Source of the DNA: Omphalotus guepiniiformis
Lineage: Eukaryota > Basidiomycota > Agaricomycetes > Agaricales > Omphalotaceae
Reading direction: 5' to 3'
Length of the DNA: 64,000 nt
Assembly: GCA_028554645.1 (NCBI GenBank)
Contig: JAQOOI010000070.1
Coordinates: forward strand, 310,001-374,000
Positions 41,052 through 51,384 of this stretch are shown piece after piece; position 1 is the first letter of the stretch; every line of letters starts with the position of its first letter. Position numbers and translations under genes: made by a program. Under the pieces are notes generated by a model that worked only from the letters and a program-made list of their open reading frames with translations, had not been told where the DNA came from and did no database searches.

Positions 41052-41523
41052 TAGAAGGAAAGAAAGAACAAGTATGTATAGAGAAAGACAGAGGGCTAGA
41101 GCCACTCTGAGTGAAAAATAGAGAGAAAGGAAGAATGGGCGTGAAAAAGTTGAAGTCCGTTTACTTATGGAACGACTCACCTGACCACGTTCCCACGGCG
41201 CACGGACCAGTGAAAGGCTGAGAGATGCGTGAAAAGAAAGAATAGAGAAGCAAGAAACTGAATAAGAAATGTGAAAGAGGAAAAGAGACGGAAAGTCACT
41301 TGCCTGAAAAGAACCTACGGCAATTGCCGAAGGCAAACAGCTGGCCGAGAGTATTTTGGTCGGAGTTTGAAATTGGATAATCGGCATAGACCGGCAAAAA
41401 GCAATGAACAGTGTACCACTGCTTCGGCGAACTCTGAGATGTGTGTGAATAAGTATTATATAATCAACAGGCTGTCTGCGAAGCTTTAGAATGTATCTTT
41501 GGCTGTATGACTGACCGATCACC
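41052..41523. other. Upstream region of gene 1 (element B)
   Basis: 472 bp between the gene 1 ATG and the 3' PPT-hairpin. On the minus strand there is a weak TATATAAT near 41456. An open frame on the same strand extends upstream of the ATG but shows nothing recognisable. Confidence 0.45.
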
Positions 41524-41558
41524 AGACCGGGGACGGTCTAGATTTGGTTTGGGGAAGA
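41524..41558 (+). promoter_or_regulatory. 3' inverted repeat plus PPT (element B)
   Basis: AGACCG-GGGA-CGGTCT (41524-41539), then TGGTTTGGGGAAGA (41545-41558) directly before a TGTTGCG LTR start at 41559. The LTR copy that follows the PPT is only 69 bp long; the full 3' LTR starts at 41893. Confidence 0.8.
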
Positions 41559-41627
41559 TGTTGCGCTGAAAACGCATACACACCTGAAATACCTTGAATT
41601 AAACGATTTCTACTGTGAATATGATGG
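41559..41627 (+). repeat. Partial LTR start of element B (first 69 bp)
   Basis: Matches the start of the 5' LTR (27959-28027) exactly as far as I can see, including CCTTGAATTAAACGATT. The full LTR at 41893 has CCTGAAATTAAACAATT at this place. It breaks off after GATGG. Confidence 0.85.
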
Positions 41628-41892
41628 TAAAGACAGACCAGACTCGGCTGTCATCTCGACTTCAATGTCACCTTTCGCTCTTTCAGGAGAACAGTATCAG
41701 CTGGGCCCAGCGTCCAAGCACAGAGGTTCACGAAGCCGATATTGAACAGTATTTGCGAGACAACCTCACTGCTCTCGATATTCCTCGAATCACCCTTCCT
41801 GACCTTTCGGAGCCTCTCGAGGACCATGCTGTTTGGGTCCTCACTCACGGCGACACTGAGTCACACCCTGGAGTTGTATGGACTCAGAGCGG
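41628..41892 (+). other. Foreign 265-bp segment between partial and full 3' LTR
   Basis: Not part of the LTR. It looks like the end of an intron (GTAAAG...TTTCAG, to about 41688) followed by coding-like sequence (ENSISWAQRPS, then DIEQYLRDNLTALDIPRITL, then DHAVWVLTHGD). I do not recognise the protein. It ends in GCGG directly before the full LTR, which fits the NCGG flank of every other insertion here. It is probably target DNA from another insertion of a B-type LTR. Confidence 0.6.
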
Positions 41893-43385
41893 TGTTGCGC
41901 TGAAAACGCATACACACCTGAAATACCTGAAATTAAACAATTTCTACTGTGAATATGATGGGAATAAAGGGCTAGACTATGTCCCATAGTGCTAGCTAAA
42001 ACATAGAACACGAATAGTTAAAGGCTCGAAGTGAAAGGACTACGATGTACGAGTATGCATCAAGACCTTATGGCTGATATGCCTCTAGACCTTCGGCGAA
42101 GTAACTACCTGCTGCGAGACTGTACAGTATGGTCAGACCCACCCTGCCTGGCAAAGAGCCCTTCGTCTGGAAGTCGCTATTCAAGTATCTGTGTAATCCA
42201 CGGGACTTAGGAAGGAAGAAACTACACACACACAGGCATAATAGCCTCATGAGCCTCGATAACGTCGAAAGGACAAAGCTAGAGGTATCGCCGAGCCATC
42301 AAAATGGTTTGTTCGAACTTAGCCGATCTCCTAGAACCTGCAGATTGATGATATACTGGAGATAACGCTTTATGATCGGAAATATATGATCGACGATTCC
42401 GTTCCGAGATACTAGATGGTCAAAGCTATGAAAATGATCAGTCTCAATGACTGTATAATAACTTATTAGTAAAGTAATGACAGAATTGACCTTCGAGCGC
42501 TGGATATTGGTATATCTACGAGGTGCTATGGGGTCTAGATGTTGAAATAGGAGAAAATACGGAAGCCCGACGGGATAAATGACTAGAAACTGCCCTCGGC
42601 GCCCCTATAAGTACACTGTAAAACAGTTACGAAGATGAATAATAACGAAATGCATAGGAGTAGTTCGTTTAGAATGGCTCGAGCGCATGATAAGAAGGGT
42701 CTAGATGTACCAAAAACATCACTAAAACATAATACTTACACATATATACCCAAGAACTGCACATAATTACCCTCTAGACGTGCCTACTTACCCAACTCAG
42801 TCATATTGTTTCTGTTTATATCCATTTTATACTCGATGTTATCCCTCTGTTCCTTTTAATTACTCCACTCAGTTTTCTATCTATTTATGAAATACTTACA
42901 AGCAGTAGAGTACATATACTGTCATGTATAGGGTCGAGCACCCCAGGTTACGACTGCCCGCCAAATTGGAGAACTTTACGTATCTTCTAGAGCGTTAAAT
43001 CGCAGAAGGCCTCTTGATTGTGAACGTCAGGCCCCGGTTCTTCGAGCTGGTAGAGGCAGACTATTAGGAATTGCAGTGCTTTAATAGAGTGCTAAATATC
43101 TGAACATCTGTTGTGTTTGAACTGTCTGTCTGTCTGTCTGTCTGTCTGTGTCTGTCTGTCTGTGTCTGTCTGTCTGTGTCTGTCTGTTTGCTGTTTCTGG
43201 TACTCGTCGAAGGGTCTAGACGGTGATCTTACAGTTCAGTTAGTCTTCCCAACAGTCTAGCTCGACTTTAGTCAGTTTTCTGCGTGCGGAATCTTTGCCA
43301 ACGCCAGACTACACTCGCTTTTACAAGGCAACCTTTGAGTTAAGACGAGTTCCTACGTCTTAGAGTGCTCATTTCGCTGCTATTA
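41893..43385 (+). repeat. 3' LTR of element B (1493 bp)
   Basis: Matches 27959-29455 apart from about a dozen substitutions and the TCTG run. It is followed by the CCGG duplication and then the rest of gene 2 of element C. Confidence 0.93.
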
Positions 43386-43389
43386 CCGG
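43386..43389. repeat. Target-site duplication of element B (right copy)
   Basis: CCGG, the partner of 27955-27958. Confidence 0.85.
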
Positions 43390-44434
43390 GACGACTTGGC
43401 AAAGCGCAGAGAGACTCTCAGTGGGTCTAAGAAGCGCAAAGTACGTTTTTATTGACCATCCCTCTCATTTCGAGTATCTAACTGCCTATCGGTGTGTAGC
43501 CAGCTAAAACTCCCAAACTTATTGAGGATGACGATGATGACGATGAAGAGATTGAGGTCATTACTGGTGACGGAGACGTTACTGTAAGTATCTAACTCCT
43601 TGGTTACTGAGTATCTAACTCAAATCCCACATGGTCTTTCTTTTCTCAGATGGCAGATGGACCTTCTCTTGGGCTCTCTGCGTCGATCCACGCTCCCAAT
43701 AAGGATAACAAGGACTCTAGCAAGGACAAGACCAAAGGTTCTTCCACTACTACCACAGTTCATAAGTCTTCCAAGGAAAAAGTAGTAATCACTTCTCCAA
43801 GGGTAAGCAGATTTATGTTCAGAACTGTTTATTCGTTTCTCTAGACTGATGTACCATGGTAACTTCGCAGGCTACCTCAGTTGGACCCAAAGATGTAAGT
43901 TTTTAGTTCCATCTGGAGATATTCATGCAGTTTCATGTACTGACTATAAATGTTCGTGTAGAATGAACCTATTCCTGAGCCCCACAAGGTGATTGTCATG
44001 AAGAAGCCTCGTATTGAGAACCCAATCGTCAACCTTAGAGAGGAGACAGACCGTGAGTAGTCACCCAATCTGCGGCTTTTTCGAGTATCTAACTCAACTA
44101 TCCTGCAGATGAGCGCAAACTCCGGGAGAGTGGAGAAGAGATTGTGACTCGTATCACTGCTCTGTTCCCTTTCATGGACTTGGACCACTTCTCTCCTGAG
44201 GTTCTTCAATCAATTTCCAACTTCTTGAAGACAGAACTCAGTGTTCATCAACATGCCATTCAGTATCATCATTCTCAGTACAGATTTGCCTACAAGGAGT
44301 TTTCCCGTCTGGAATTGCTCCGAAGACAGAAGGAGAAGGCTTACAGGGCCAACCAGAGTCCCTTGGAGTCTGGTCCAGGTACTGCTGATGATCCAGCTCC
44401 TTTCCATGCATTTCCATCTGCAGACATTCTCTGA
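43390..44434 (+). pseudogene. Antisense gene 2 of element C, 3' part
   Basis: This continues exon 2 (GACGACTTGGCAAAGCGC, to 43440). Later exons are 43500-43583, 43650-43802, 43871-43894, 43962-44052 and 44109-44434. It has an acidic run (EDDDDDDEEIE), LGLSASIHAP, a Ser/Lys/Thr stretch, then KKPRIENPIVNLREETD and the conserved C-terminus (FSPEVLQSISNFLKTE...HAIQYHHSQYRF). Three of the introns carry GAGTATCTAAC-type motifs. It is convergent with pol, whose stop is 201 bp away. It is separated from its promoter by element B and so is non-functional now. Confidence 0.8.
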
Positions 44435-44635
44435 CTTTAATGTTACATCTGGACATCTCAGTATCATTTATGGGCAGTTTACACGGTATTGGTACACCGT
44501 ATAGGACATCCTCAGACACCCTTTATGTTTATCTTAGTAGTGCATACTACTGTTACCCACTTTTTACTTTCATCTGCAGTTAGGTAGTCACTTTTCAGTG
44601 TCTATCTCTTACTTTGTTCAAATATAGTGTGTTTA

Positions 44636-47600
44636 TCATTTATTTTGTGAAGATTGAGACCTGGTCTGGACTGGAGCGTCCCAATCTGGTTCTTCTTCAT
44701 CTGCATCGTTTGCAGATTGTAGTTCTTCATCACTGGACTCATCAAGATCTTCATCTTCAGCAGGAATTCTCAGTTGAGGAATACTGTCAAAGATGTAATC
44801 TCTCTCAAGTTCAGGGTCTAACTCAAAGTTATCATTGACCATCTCTTCTAGTTGTTCACTAGTTAGGTCTATAAGTTCATGAATGTTCTCAGGCAGTTCA
44901 ATTGGTTCATATCTAGCTACATGGGGTAGCACTCTGAAGGCAGCAACCTTTTCTCTGAGCACTGTACCATCCATCTGGGCCACAATGTAGGATTCCCCTT
45001 TGGTTCTCCTTATTACAATCATGGGTCCCAGGTATCTAGGATACATCTTTCTGTCCAAGTTCTTCTCAACTTGTGTATTTCTGACTTGTATAAGTGTACC
45101 AGGTTTGAAATCAAAGTCTCTGATAACATTTCTGTATTCTTCTTCATATTGTCTAAGAGTCTCTTTCTTGGTTGTATCAATTCTAGATATCATTTCCTGC
45201 ACATGGGTTCTATGCTTAGCTAGAGCTTGTGCCCTATAGCCAATAAGTTCCTCATATGTCAAGATTCTATCTGGAAGTTTTACTAACCATGTAGATTCAA
45301 CAATATCCAAGGGTAGGATAGGTTCAGCTCCAGTAACAAGGAAGTATGGTGAACATCCAAGTCCTTTTCTAGCTGTAATTCTATCTGCCCAGAAGACATG
45401 TTTGAGAAACCACCACCATCTCTTTAGATCTCCACCTGTAGCTTTTGCCAAGGCAGTTCTAATGTCAAAGTGGGCTCTCTCAATCTTGCCATTTGCTTGG
45501 GAATTGTAAGGAGATATAGTAATTCCTTTAATTCCATATTTATCTTCTAGCCATTTAAGCATAGCTCGCATCTGGGGTGCATTATCAGTTACTACTTCAT
45601 CAGGACATCCCCATCTGCATATAATATCATCAAAGAACCATTCTCCCAATGATCTAGCATTGTCTGATCTTAAGGCTCTTCCTTCAGACCAGGATGAGAG
45701 TGCACATCTGCCATGTACAACATCCTTGCAACCATTACTTGGAGGTGATACTTTGAATACATCCACATGAATCTTCTGAAACAGGGAGGGAGTGTGTGTA
45801 AGAGTGGGAGAAATCTTCAACAATTCTAATTTTCGGTTCTGGCAGATTTGGCAGGATTTGACAAACCAATTGACATCTCCATTCAAATCTGGCCACCAAA
45901 AACGCTTCTCTATGAGAGCTTTTGTTGCAAACATTCCTTTATGTCCCAGATGGTCATGAGCAGCATGCATCATGTACATCCTTTTCTCTTTAGGCACAAC
46001 CAGTCTATGCTGGCCTCCTGTATCATCATTCCTTCTATAGAGTCTACCATCTCTGTCTACAAAGAACTTTACAGCCCTGGAAATGAACTTTTTCATAGCA
46101 GTCTCACCTAGGTGAGCTAGAGGCTGATTGCCCTGCAGGTACCAATCTTTGATTAGGTCTAGTTGTTCATCCAGTTCCTTTGTAGATGCAGATCTGTGAT
46201 CCTCTCTATATGGGTGTTCATGTCTCCATTCAGTACCTCCTTCAGGTATAACCAAGGTCTGTGCAAACTGCAACATCGAGTTAGATACTGGATGTTGAAT
46301 TGCTAACAGCTCTCTAATGGAATTCAAGTGACGTTCTTCTTCAAGAGCTTCTTGCAAATCGTCCTCAAAGTCGTCTATTGACTTTGCAACTTCCTGCAAG
46401 TAACCACCTCGAGTATCTATTTCATCTTTAAAGGCTTCAAAATCAAAGGGTACCTCAGATTCACCATCTCCCATTCTGAATTTCACTGGCAGACCATCAT
46501 CTTCATCAACAAATGAATCCGGATCTCTAGATGCCGCTCTTTCAGTTGGTATGGTTCCTCTAGGTGGTCTAGATAGTCCATCTGGTCCCTTATGTTCAGT
46601 GCCCTTGATGTGTACCAAGGTGAAGTGGAACTTCCTTATTTCTTCAATCCATCTGTTTATAGTTGCATTGGGACCACTACTGGGTTTGTCAAGCATTCCT
46701 TTAATATAGCTTGCATCTGTTTCCACAGTAAGATCCCTACATCCATATGTCTGGTAATATGTTTGTTGTAAGGCCAACATCAAGCCATATAGTTCTCTCT
46801 TGGGTTGAGAAAACCTTGCTTCTCTTTCATTTAAAGTAATGGAACCCATCCAGTTGTAGAACTTTTTCTTTGAATCTGCAGGGTCTCTCTGATATAGTTG
46901 GAAACCTACTGCCATCCAGGAAGTATCTACTGAAAGGGTGATTCCAGTACTTAAATCATAGTCAATAGGACGAAGTGCCGGAGCATTTCTGATCCCATCT
47001 TTAATCATTTCTACAGCTTCCAGTTCTGCAGGACCCATTTGAAAAGGCACATCCCCAGTTAAGATTGTCAAAGGTTTTGCTTTCTTGGCATAGTCCTTTA
47101 TGAACATTCTCATCTGACCAGCAGTGCCCAAAAATGACCGGATATCTTTCTTCTCAGACCATTTTGATGCATCACAAGTCAGGACAACTTCAGCTAGCCT
47201 TTCAACTGGCTTTTCTCCTTCATAACTGACATGATGTCCAACAACATCACCTTCAGCTACACAGATGAAAGCTTTGGTCCCTGCAAAGGTACCACCAGCA
47301 TGTTTCATTCTTTGCACAATTCTGTTCATATTCTGCAGATGCTCCCACACAAATCTTCTGATGCCAGAATTTTCAGGGATAGTTTCATAACCTCCATCTG
47401 CAGTTTCATATCTGCTGACAGGCCCTTTTACTGGTACATCATCAATGTAAGGTTTAGTTACATGTGGAATTTCATCTCTGAAGATGTATGTAACATCATC
47501 ATGGTAGATTGGTACAGAATTTGTCCAACCCATAGGTAACTTTACTAATCTATGTGGGCCAAAAGGTGTTTGGAAGGTTGTAAGATCTCTTGAACTTTCA

Positions 47601-48736
47601 TCAACCAGCCTCTCATCATAACCAACAAAGATATCCAGTAATCCCAAACATGCTCTTCCAGAGAAGCTTCTAGCTATATCTGCAGTTGCAGGAGGAATTC
47701 CTGAATGTTGAATAGTCACTTTATTGAGTGGTTCTAAACTATGGACCAATCTTAAGCTTTTTCCATCTTTCTTTAAGACACAGAACCATCTGGATCTATA
47801 GGATGAACTAGAAGGCTCATATACACCAGCATCTATTTTGTCCTTAATCATTTTACACACTTGATCATAGATCCCTGGAGGTATAGGAATATTCCTTTCT
47901 ACCCAAGGGGTGTGTGGTAACACTGGAAACTTTACTGGAGGAAAGAACTCTGTATTAAAGGTTCCTCCTTCAGATGCTTCCCATGCAAATGCTTTCTCTT
48001 GGACTTTCATAAGATGGTGTACAAGCTTCAGCTCTTCAGGCCATAAGAATCCTTCATTATGATTCTTGTCTACAATTTCTTTTCTTTCTTGAGAGTACCT
48101 CTCACCAGGAGTGAAATCTGGAGGATGAGTAGGTAACTCAGGCATATCTTTTAACGGATCTCCAATTATTTTTCTTTCAATCCGGAACTCCGCAGGTAAG
48201 GTAGCTTTAACAGGTTTGACCTTAATAGCAACTGGTTTGTACTTTCTAGAAGCCAAAACAGTCACCAATCTGGCCGTTTTGTTGCCATTCTTATCTCTAC
48301 TCCATCTGGGTCTTGAAGATTGGACTGGTTTAGGTTCTCTTTTGACCGTTTTACCCTTATCCATCCTCTTTTCAGTTCCAGATGCAGGTTCCGAAGTGTG
48401 ATTAAGTACCGTGCAAGTATCTAAGTCTGAATTCTGAGTATCTAAGTGCTCTTTTGAATTCAAATTTAAATTTTCTCGCCAGGTACAGAACACTTGTTTC
48501 TTTTCTGAGTCTACAGACCGATTTAAATACGATCTAACCGAGTCTGCAGCGGCTATATCTTTTTCTCTTATGCTGGACTCAGCTGCAAACACAAATGCCT
48601 CAGCCTTTTCAGGTTCTGAAAACAATTCATTGTCTGGCAGCTTATATCCAGCAATTGTGGCATTGCCATCTTCATCCATTTCAATACAAACAGCTACCTC
48701 TCCCTGATCTCTTATCAGTTCATTGAGGTCCGATGA
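44636..48736 (-). CDS. pol: pol of element C (RT, RNase H, integrase)
   Basis: About 1365 codons from the frameshift site; the first internal ATG is at 48679. RT has WVERNIPIPPG, LPMGWTNSVPIY and YIDD. RNase H has VDTSW, KRELYG and ETDASY. The zinc motif is LGHKGMFATK followed by CQICQ. The integrase has D in HVDVF, D in VTDNA and E in GKIERAH. A YLGPMIVIRR module and an acidic tail follow. The frame is open throughout. It contains GAGTTAGATACT at 46278-46289, the reverse complement of the element C motif, within coding sequence. Confidence 0.92.
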   Translation of the reverse strand, partial: SSDLNELIRDQGEVAVCIEMDEDGNATIAGYKLPDNELFSEPEKAEAFVFAAESSIREKDIAAADSVRSYLNRSVDSEKKQVFCTWRENLNLNSKEHLDTQNSDLDTCTVLNHTSEPASGTEKRMDKGKTVKREPKPVQSSRPRWSRDKNGNKTARLVTVLASRKYKPVAIKVKPVKATLPAEFRIERKIIGDPLKDMPELPTHPPDFTPGERYSQERKEIVDKNHNEGFLWPEELKLVHHLMKVQEKAFAWEASEGGTFNTEFFPPVKFPVLPHTPWVERNIPIPPGIYDQVCKMIKDKIDAGVYEPSSSSYRSRWFCVLKKDGKSLRLVHSLEPLNKVTIQHSGIPPATADIARSFSGRACLGLLDIFVGYDERLVDESSRDLTTFQTPFGPHRLVKLPMGWTNSVPIYHDDVTYIFRDEIPHVTKPYIDDVPVKGPVSRYETADGGYETIPENSGIRRFVWEHLQNMNRIVQRMKHAGGTFAGTKAFICVAEGDVVGHHVSYEGEKPVERLAEVVLTCDASKWSEKKDIRSFLGTAGQMRMFIKDYAKKAKPLTILTGDVPFQMGPAELEAVEMIKDGIRNAPALRPIDYDLSTGITLSVDTSWMAVGFQLYQRDPADSKKKFYNWMGSITLNEREARFSQPKRELYGLMLALQQTYYQTYGCRDLTVETDASYIKGMLDKPSSGPNATINRWIEEIRKFHFTLVHIKGTEHKGPDGLSRPPRGTIPTERAASRDPDSFVDEDDGLPVKFRMGDGESEVPFDFEAFKDEIDTRGGYLQEVAKSIDDFEDDLQEALEEERHLNSIRELLAIQHPVSNSMLQFAQTLVIPEGGTEWRHEHPYREDHRSASTKELDEQLDLIKDWYLQGNQPLAHLGETAMKKFISRAVKFFVDRDGRLYRRNDDTGGQHRLVVPKEKRMYMMHAAHDHLGHKGMFATKALIEKRFWWPDLNGDVNWFVKSCQICQNRKLELLKISPTLTHTPSLFQKIHVDVFKVSPPSNGCKDVVHGRCALSSWSEGRALRSDNARSLGEWFFDDIICRWGCPDEVVTDNAPQMRAMLKWLEDKYGIKGITISPYNSQANGKIERAHFDIRTALAKATGGDLKRWWWFLKHVFWADRITARKGLGCSPYFLVTGAEPILPLDIVESTWLVKLPDRILTYEELIGYRAQALAKHRTHVQEMISRIDTTKKETLRQYEEEYRNVIRDFDFKPGTLIQVRNTQVEKNLDRKMYPRYLGPMIVIRRTKGESYIVAQMDGTVLREKVAAFRVLPHVARYEPIELPENIHELIDLTSEQLEEMVNDNFELDPELERDYIFDSIPQLRIPAEDEDLDESSDEELQSANDADEEEPDWDAPVQTRSQSSQNK

Positions 48737-50112
48737 AAATTTTGAGAGTCTCCCTTATTTTTCACAGGGACACTCGCAGATTTCTGTGTTTCAGGGACAA
48801 GCTTTGGTTCACCAGGAATAGGTTTAACCTTAATTCCTCTACCTCTGTCATATGTTCCCATTGTACACTTCATTCCACTGTTTGGATCTGTAATGGTGAT
48901 CTCTTGTTCTCCAGTTTCAAAGTTTCTGACTACACTGCTTGTTAACACATCAAATGGTCTTCCCAAAAGAACATCATAAGGCACTTTATCTATTATGTGA
49001 ATCTGCATATAGATAGTTATTTCTCCAAAGGTAAATGGTACATTTCTTGCTAGTCCCCTAGTAGCCTGTAATTGACCATTTGCACTTTGCATATGGATCA
49101 CAGTCTCTGGGTCCCATCTTAAACCAAGTCCAATAGCTACTCTTGTATCCATGGACACGATTTGAGAACCACTATCAACTACTGTCTCAACTTGTTGATC
49201 AGAGTGATTAATCTTTGGGTAGATTGCCTTTAGACTGTCAGTCTGGCTGGCTACTATAATGATCTTATCCCTCTCATCTGGAGGTACATCTTTCTGATAC
49301 TGGTCCACAACATCCTTGTGTACCACTGAGCCTTTCTTAAGGTCATCTGTGTCTTCATCTAGGACAATAAACACATCTTCCCTTTCATAGGCCATATCTT
49401 CAATAAAGACCATATAATTTGCCTGTACCAGATTGACATCTTCTTCTGATAGAATACCATCAGGATCATCTTCATCCCTTTCTTCATGAACAAAAGCCTT
49501 TACAGGACGCTTATACACCCTGTTGTTCTTCAATTTTCTCTGCATAATCTTCTGAAGTGCCGGAGATATAGCAATGAGGTCCCCACTACTTATATCTATC
49601 TCAGATCTAAAGATTTTGTCTGCAATTTCTTCTGCTAGACCCGGTTTGAATAGTGAGTTTCTAAGCTTGAAATCGGGCTCAGATTTACGCGGAGGCTTTG
49701 TGTATACAATAGCATTCCTTGTATCATTACTCATTCCATCTTTAGTTCCAGATTGAGCTCCTTCAGTCTCATTTGACTTGTTCTGGCTTCCTACAGGCAT
49801 TTCCTTTGGTATAGGTGGCCTATCTATTGCCTTTACATGATCAAACGGACGGTTAGATACTCTCCATGCAACATTGTTGTTATTTTCAGAGGGAGATTCG
49901 CTCTCCTCAGTGTCAGAATCAACGGGTAGTTCAAAACGAACAGGCTCTTTTCTCATAGCAGGGGGTCTGTATTTCTCCCTTTCAGATGGCTTCAGTGTAG
50001 GTAGTAACACTTCAACTCTCTTTTTCTTTACAAGTTTACTTTCCTCAGGAGATTGACCTGTTTTGTGAGAAGGATTCTGAGTATATACAGCTTCTTCACC
50101 AATCTCCTTCAT
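48715..50112 (-). CDS. PR frame of element C (aspartic protease)
   Basis: 465 codons, with the ATG eight nt after the gag stop. Protease motifs are VDSGSQIVSMD, MQSANG, NVPFTFG, VLLGRPF and DPNSGMKCTMGTY. The N-terminal half is basic and low-complexity. The frame is open. Confidence 0.88.
   Translation of the reverse strand: MKEIGEEAVYTQNPSHKTGQSPEESKLVKKKRVEVLLPTLKPSEREKYRPPAMRKEPVRFELPVDSDTEESESPSENNNNVAWRVSNRPFDHVKAIDRPPIPKEMPVGSQNKSNETEGAQSGTKDGMSNDTRNAIVYTKPPRKSEPDFKLRNSLFKPGLAEEIADKIFRSEIDISSGDLIAISPALQKIMQRKLKNNRVYKRPVKAFVHEERDEDDPDGILSEEDVNLVQANYMVFIEDMAYEREDVFIVLDEDTDDLKKGSVVHKDVVDQYQKDVPPDERDKIIIVASQTDSLKAIYPKINHSDQQVETVVDSGSQIVSMDTRVAIGLGLRWDPETVIHMQSANGQLQATRGLARNVPFTFGEITIYMQIHIIDKVPYDVLLGRPFDVLTSSVVRNFETGEQEITITDPNSGMKCTMGTYDRGRGIKVKPIPGEPKLVPETQKSASVPVKNKGDSQNFHRTSMN
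48736..48742 (-). promoter_or_regulatory. -1 frameshift heptamer at the PR/pol junction (element C)
   Basis: The minus strand reads AAATTTT as A-AAT-TTT in the PR frame, seven codons before the PR stop. It is the same heptamer as in A and B. Confidence 0.8.
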
Positions 50113-50120
50113 TGGAAACT

Positions 50121-51384
50121 CTAGTTTTTCGACTCAGAGTTGTTTTCTCGTTTCAAAATCTGCTTAGTTTCAGATTTAGCTGCTGGTGCCAGATTCTGCA
50201 AAGTATTGCAAACCTGACTGAATTGAGCAACAAGGCTGTTGATAGCATCTAATGAACTACTTTGAGAGGGACCTGCTATAGCAGAATCCTCATCTTCAAA
50301 AGCATACAAGTTCTGGTCAACATGAGAGGAAGGTTGTTCCCACCCATGTCTTTTGGCAATTTCCTCAATCTTCTCTTTCTTAGACCGAGTATCAGATGGA
50401 TCAGCTCTTGGCCAATATACTCCATCTTTCAATGCCCATTTACCAGCACTATTTTTGATCATCCACCCCAACCTGATAAATCTAAGTTGATGTGGACAGT
50501 CCATAGATCTATGTCCAGGCTCATCACACATATAGCAATTGGAGTCAGCATGAGTATTATTATTCACAGATGACATCTGGGACGATCTTTGTACACTATT
50601 GGGTCCATTAGAGTTCATTCCAGGTCCAGATTGGGAATTTGGAGCGTTCATGTTCATCCTAACTGAGCTAGAAGTTGCTTGGGTCATTTTTGCCAAGTTA
50701 GCAACTGTCTCAGATAGCTTTGCAAGAGCTGCCAGATTCGTTTCCTGGGCTTGTCTAATCTGGTTAAACTGGTTCTGGTGACTATCCACTGTTGCAGACA
50801 ATTTCATTGCCCACTGATCTGGTTCTGACTTCACAGTAGATGCTACTTGGTAAGGATCATATAACTTCCTTGTAGCACTCTGCTCAGTTGTTGGGAGTAT
50901 CCTAGAGTATCCTTCTGCCAGATTTGGACCATTCAAGAATAAACCAAAGTTGTATCCCCCTGCTCTTTTTACAGAACAGAGTTTTTCAGCCTCAGACATT
51001 ACATCTTTCAGAGTAAAAGGATCATCCTCTCTCTGAACTTGTAAGTGGCCATTGATCACTTTGTTTTCCAAACGGTCCAGAAGTTTTCTTCTGAAGGGTT
51101 CATCTAGTGCACTCAAGAAACCAGCTACAGCTTCTGAGTTTGATACTGCAGGTGTAGTACCAGAAGATAGTTTCTCATACTCAATCTCATACTCTCTTTT
51201 AAATGCCATCAGTTTCTGAATAGCACCAAGCACTATGAGTTTATATGCATCTATGATAGCATACAATCTTTGTCTAGATCCCAGTCCTCTATCTGCAGAT
51301 TCAGGGAAATTTTTCATTAATGCCTCTTTAAAAGCATCCCAATCCAAATCTTTAACAGCTTGAAGCCGTTGAAACTCTTCACGG
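50121..51384 (-). pseudogene. gag: gag of element C, N-terminus cut off by element D
   Basis: The homologous sequence starts at REEFQRLQAVKDLDWDAFKEA, which aligns with the middle of the A and B capsid regions. The zinc knuckle CYMCDEPGHRSMDC is near 50530. The terminal part KIEEIAKRHGW is shared with A and B. Upstream of 51384 the open frame is D's LTR, not gag. The missing N-terminal half should lie beyond element D. Confidence 0.88.
50124..50130 (-). promoter_or_regulatory. Possible -1 frameshift heptamer at the gag/PR junction (element C)
   Basis: The minus strand reads G-AAA-AAC immediately before the gag TAG, identical to element B. Confidence 0.5.

Larger units (their letters stand above)
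27959..43385 (+). mobile_element. Element B: complete Ty3-type LTR retrotransposon with two antisense genes
   Basis: 15,427 bp, inserted into gene 2 of element C with the CCGG duplication. Order: 5' LTR, PBS, gag, PR, pol, then on the minus strand gene 2, the central PPT-hairpin and gene 1, then the 3' PPT-hairpin and the 3' LTR. All sense frames are open. The LTRs differ at about a dozen positions plus a TCTG repeat length (about 99% identical). An odd 334-bp segment of partial LTR plus foreign DNA sits just before the 3' LTR. Confidence 0.93.
22075..51384 (-). mobile_element. Element C: Ty3-type retrotransposon, split by element B and truncated by element D
   Basis: The sense strand is minus. 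The visible parts are the 3' LTR, antisense gene 1, antisense gene 2 (split by B), pol, PR and the C-terminal part of gag, which is cut at 51384. The 5' LTR and gag start should lie beyond the right end of D, outside the window. Removing B with one CCGG copy restores an unbroken gene 2 exon. C is therefore older than B and D. Its sense frames are all open, so it was probably intact when hit. Confidence 0.9.
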
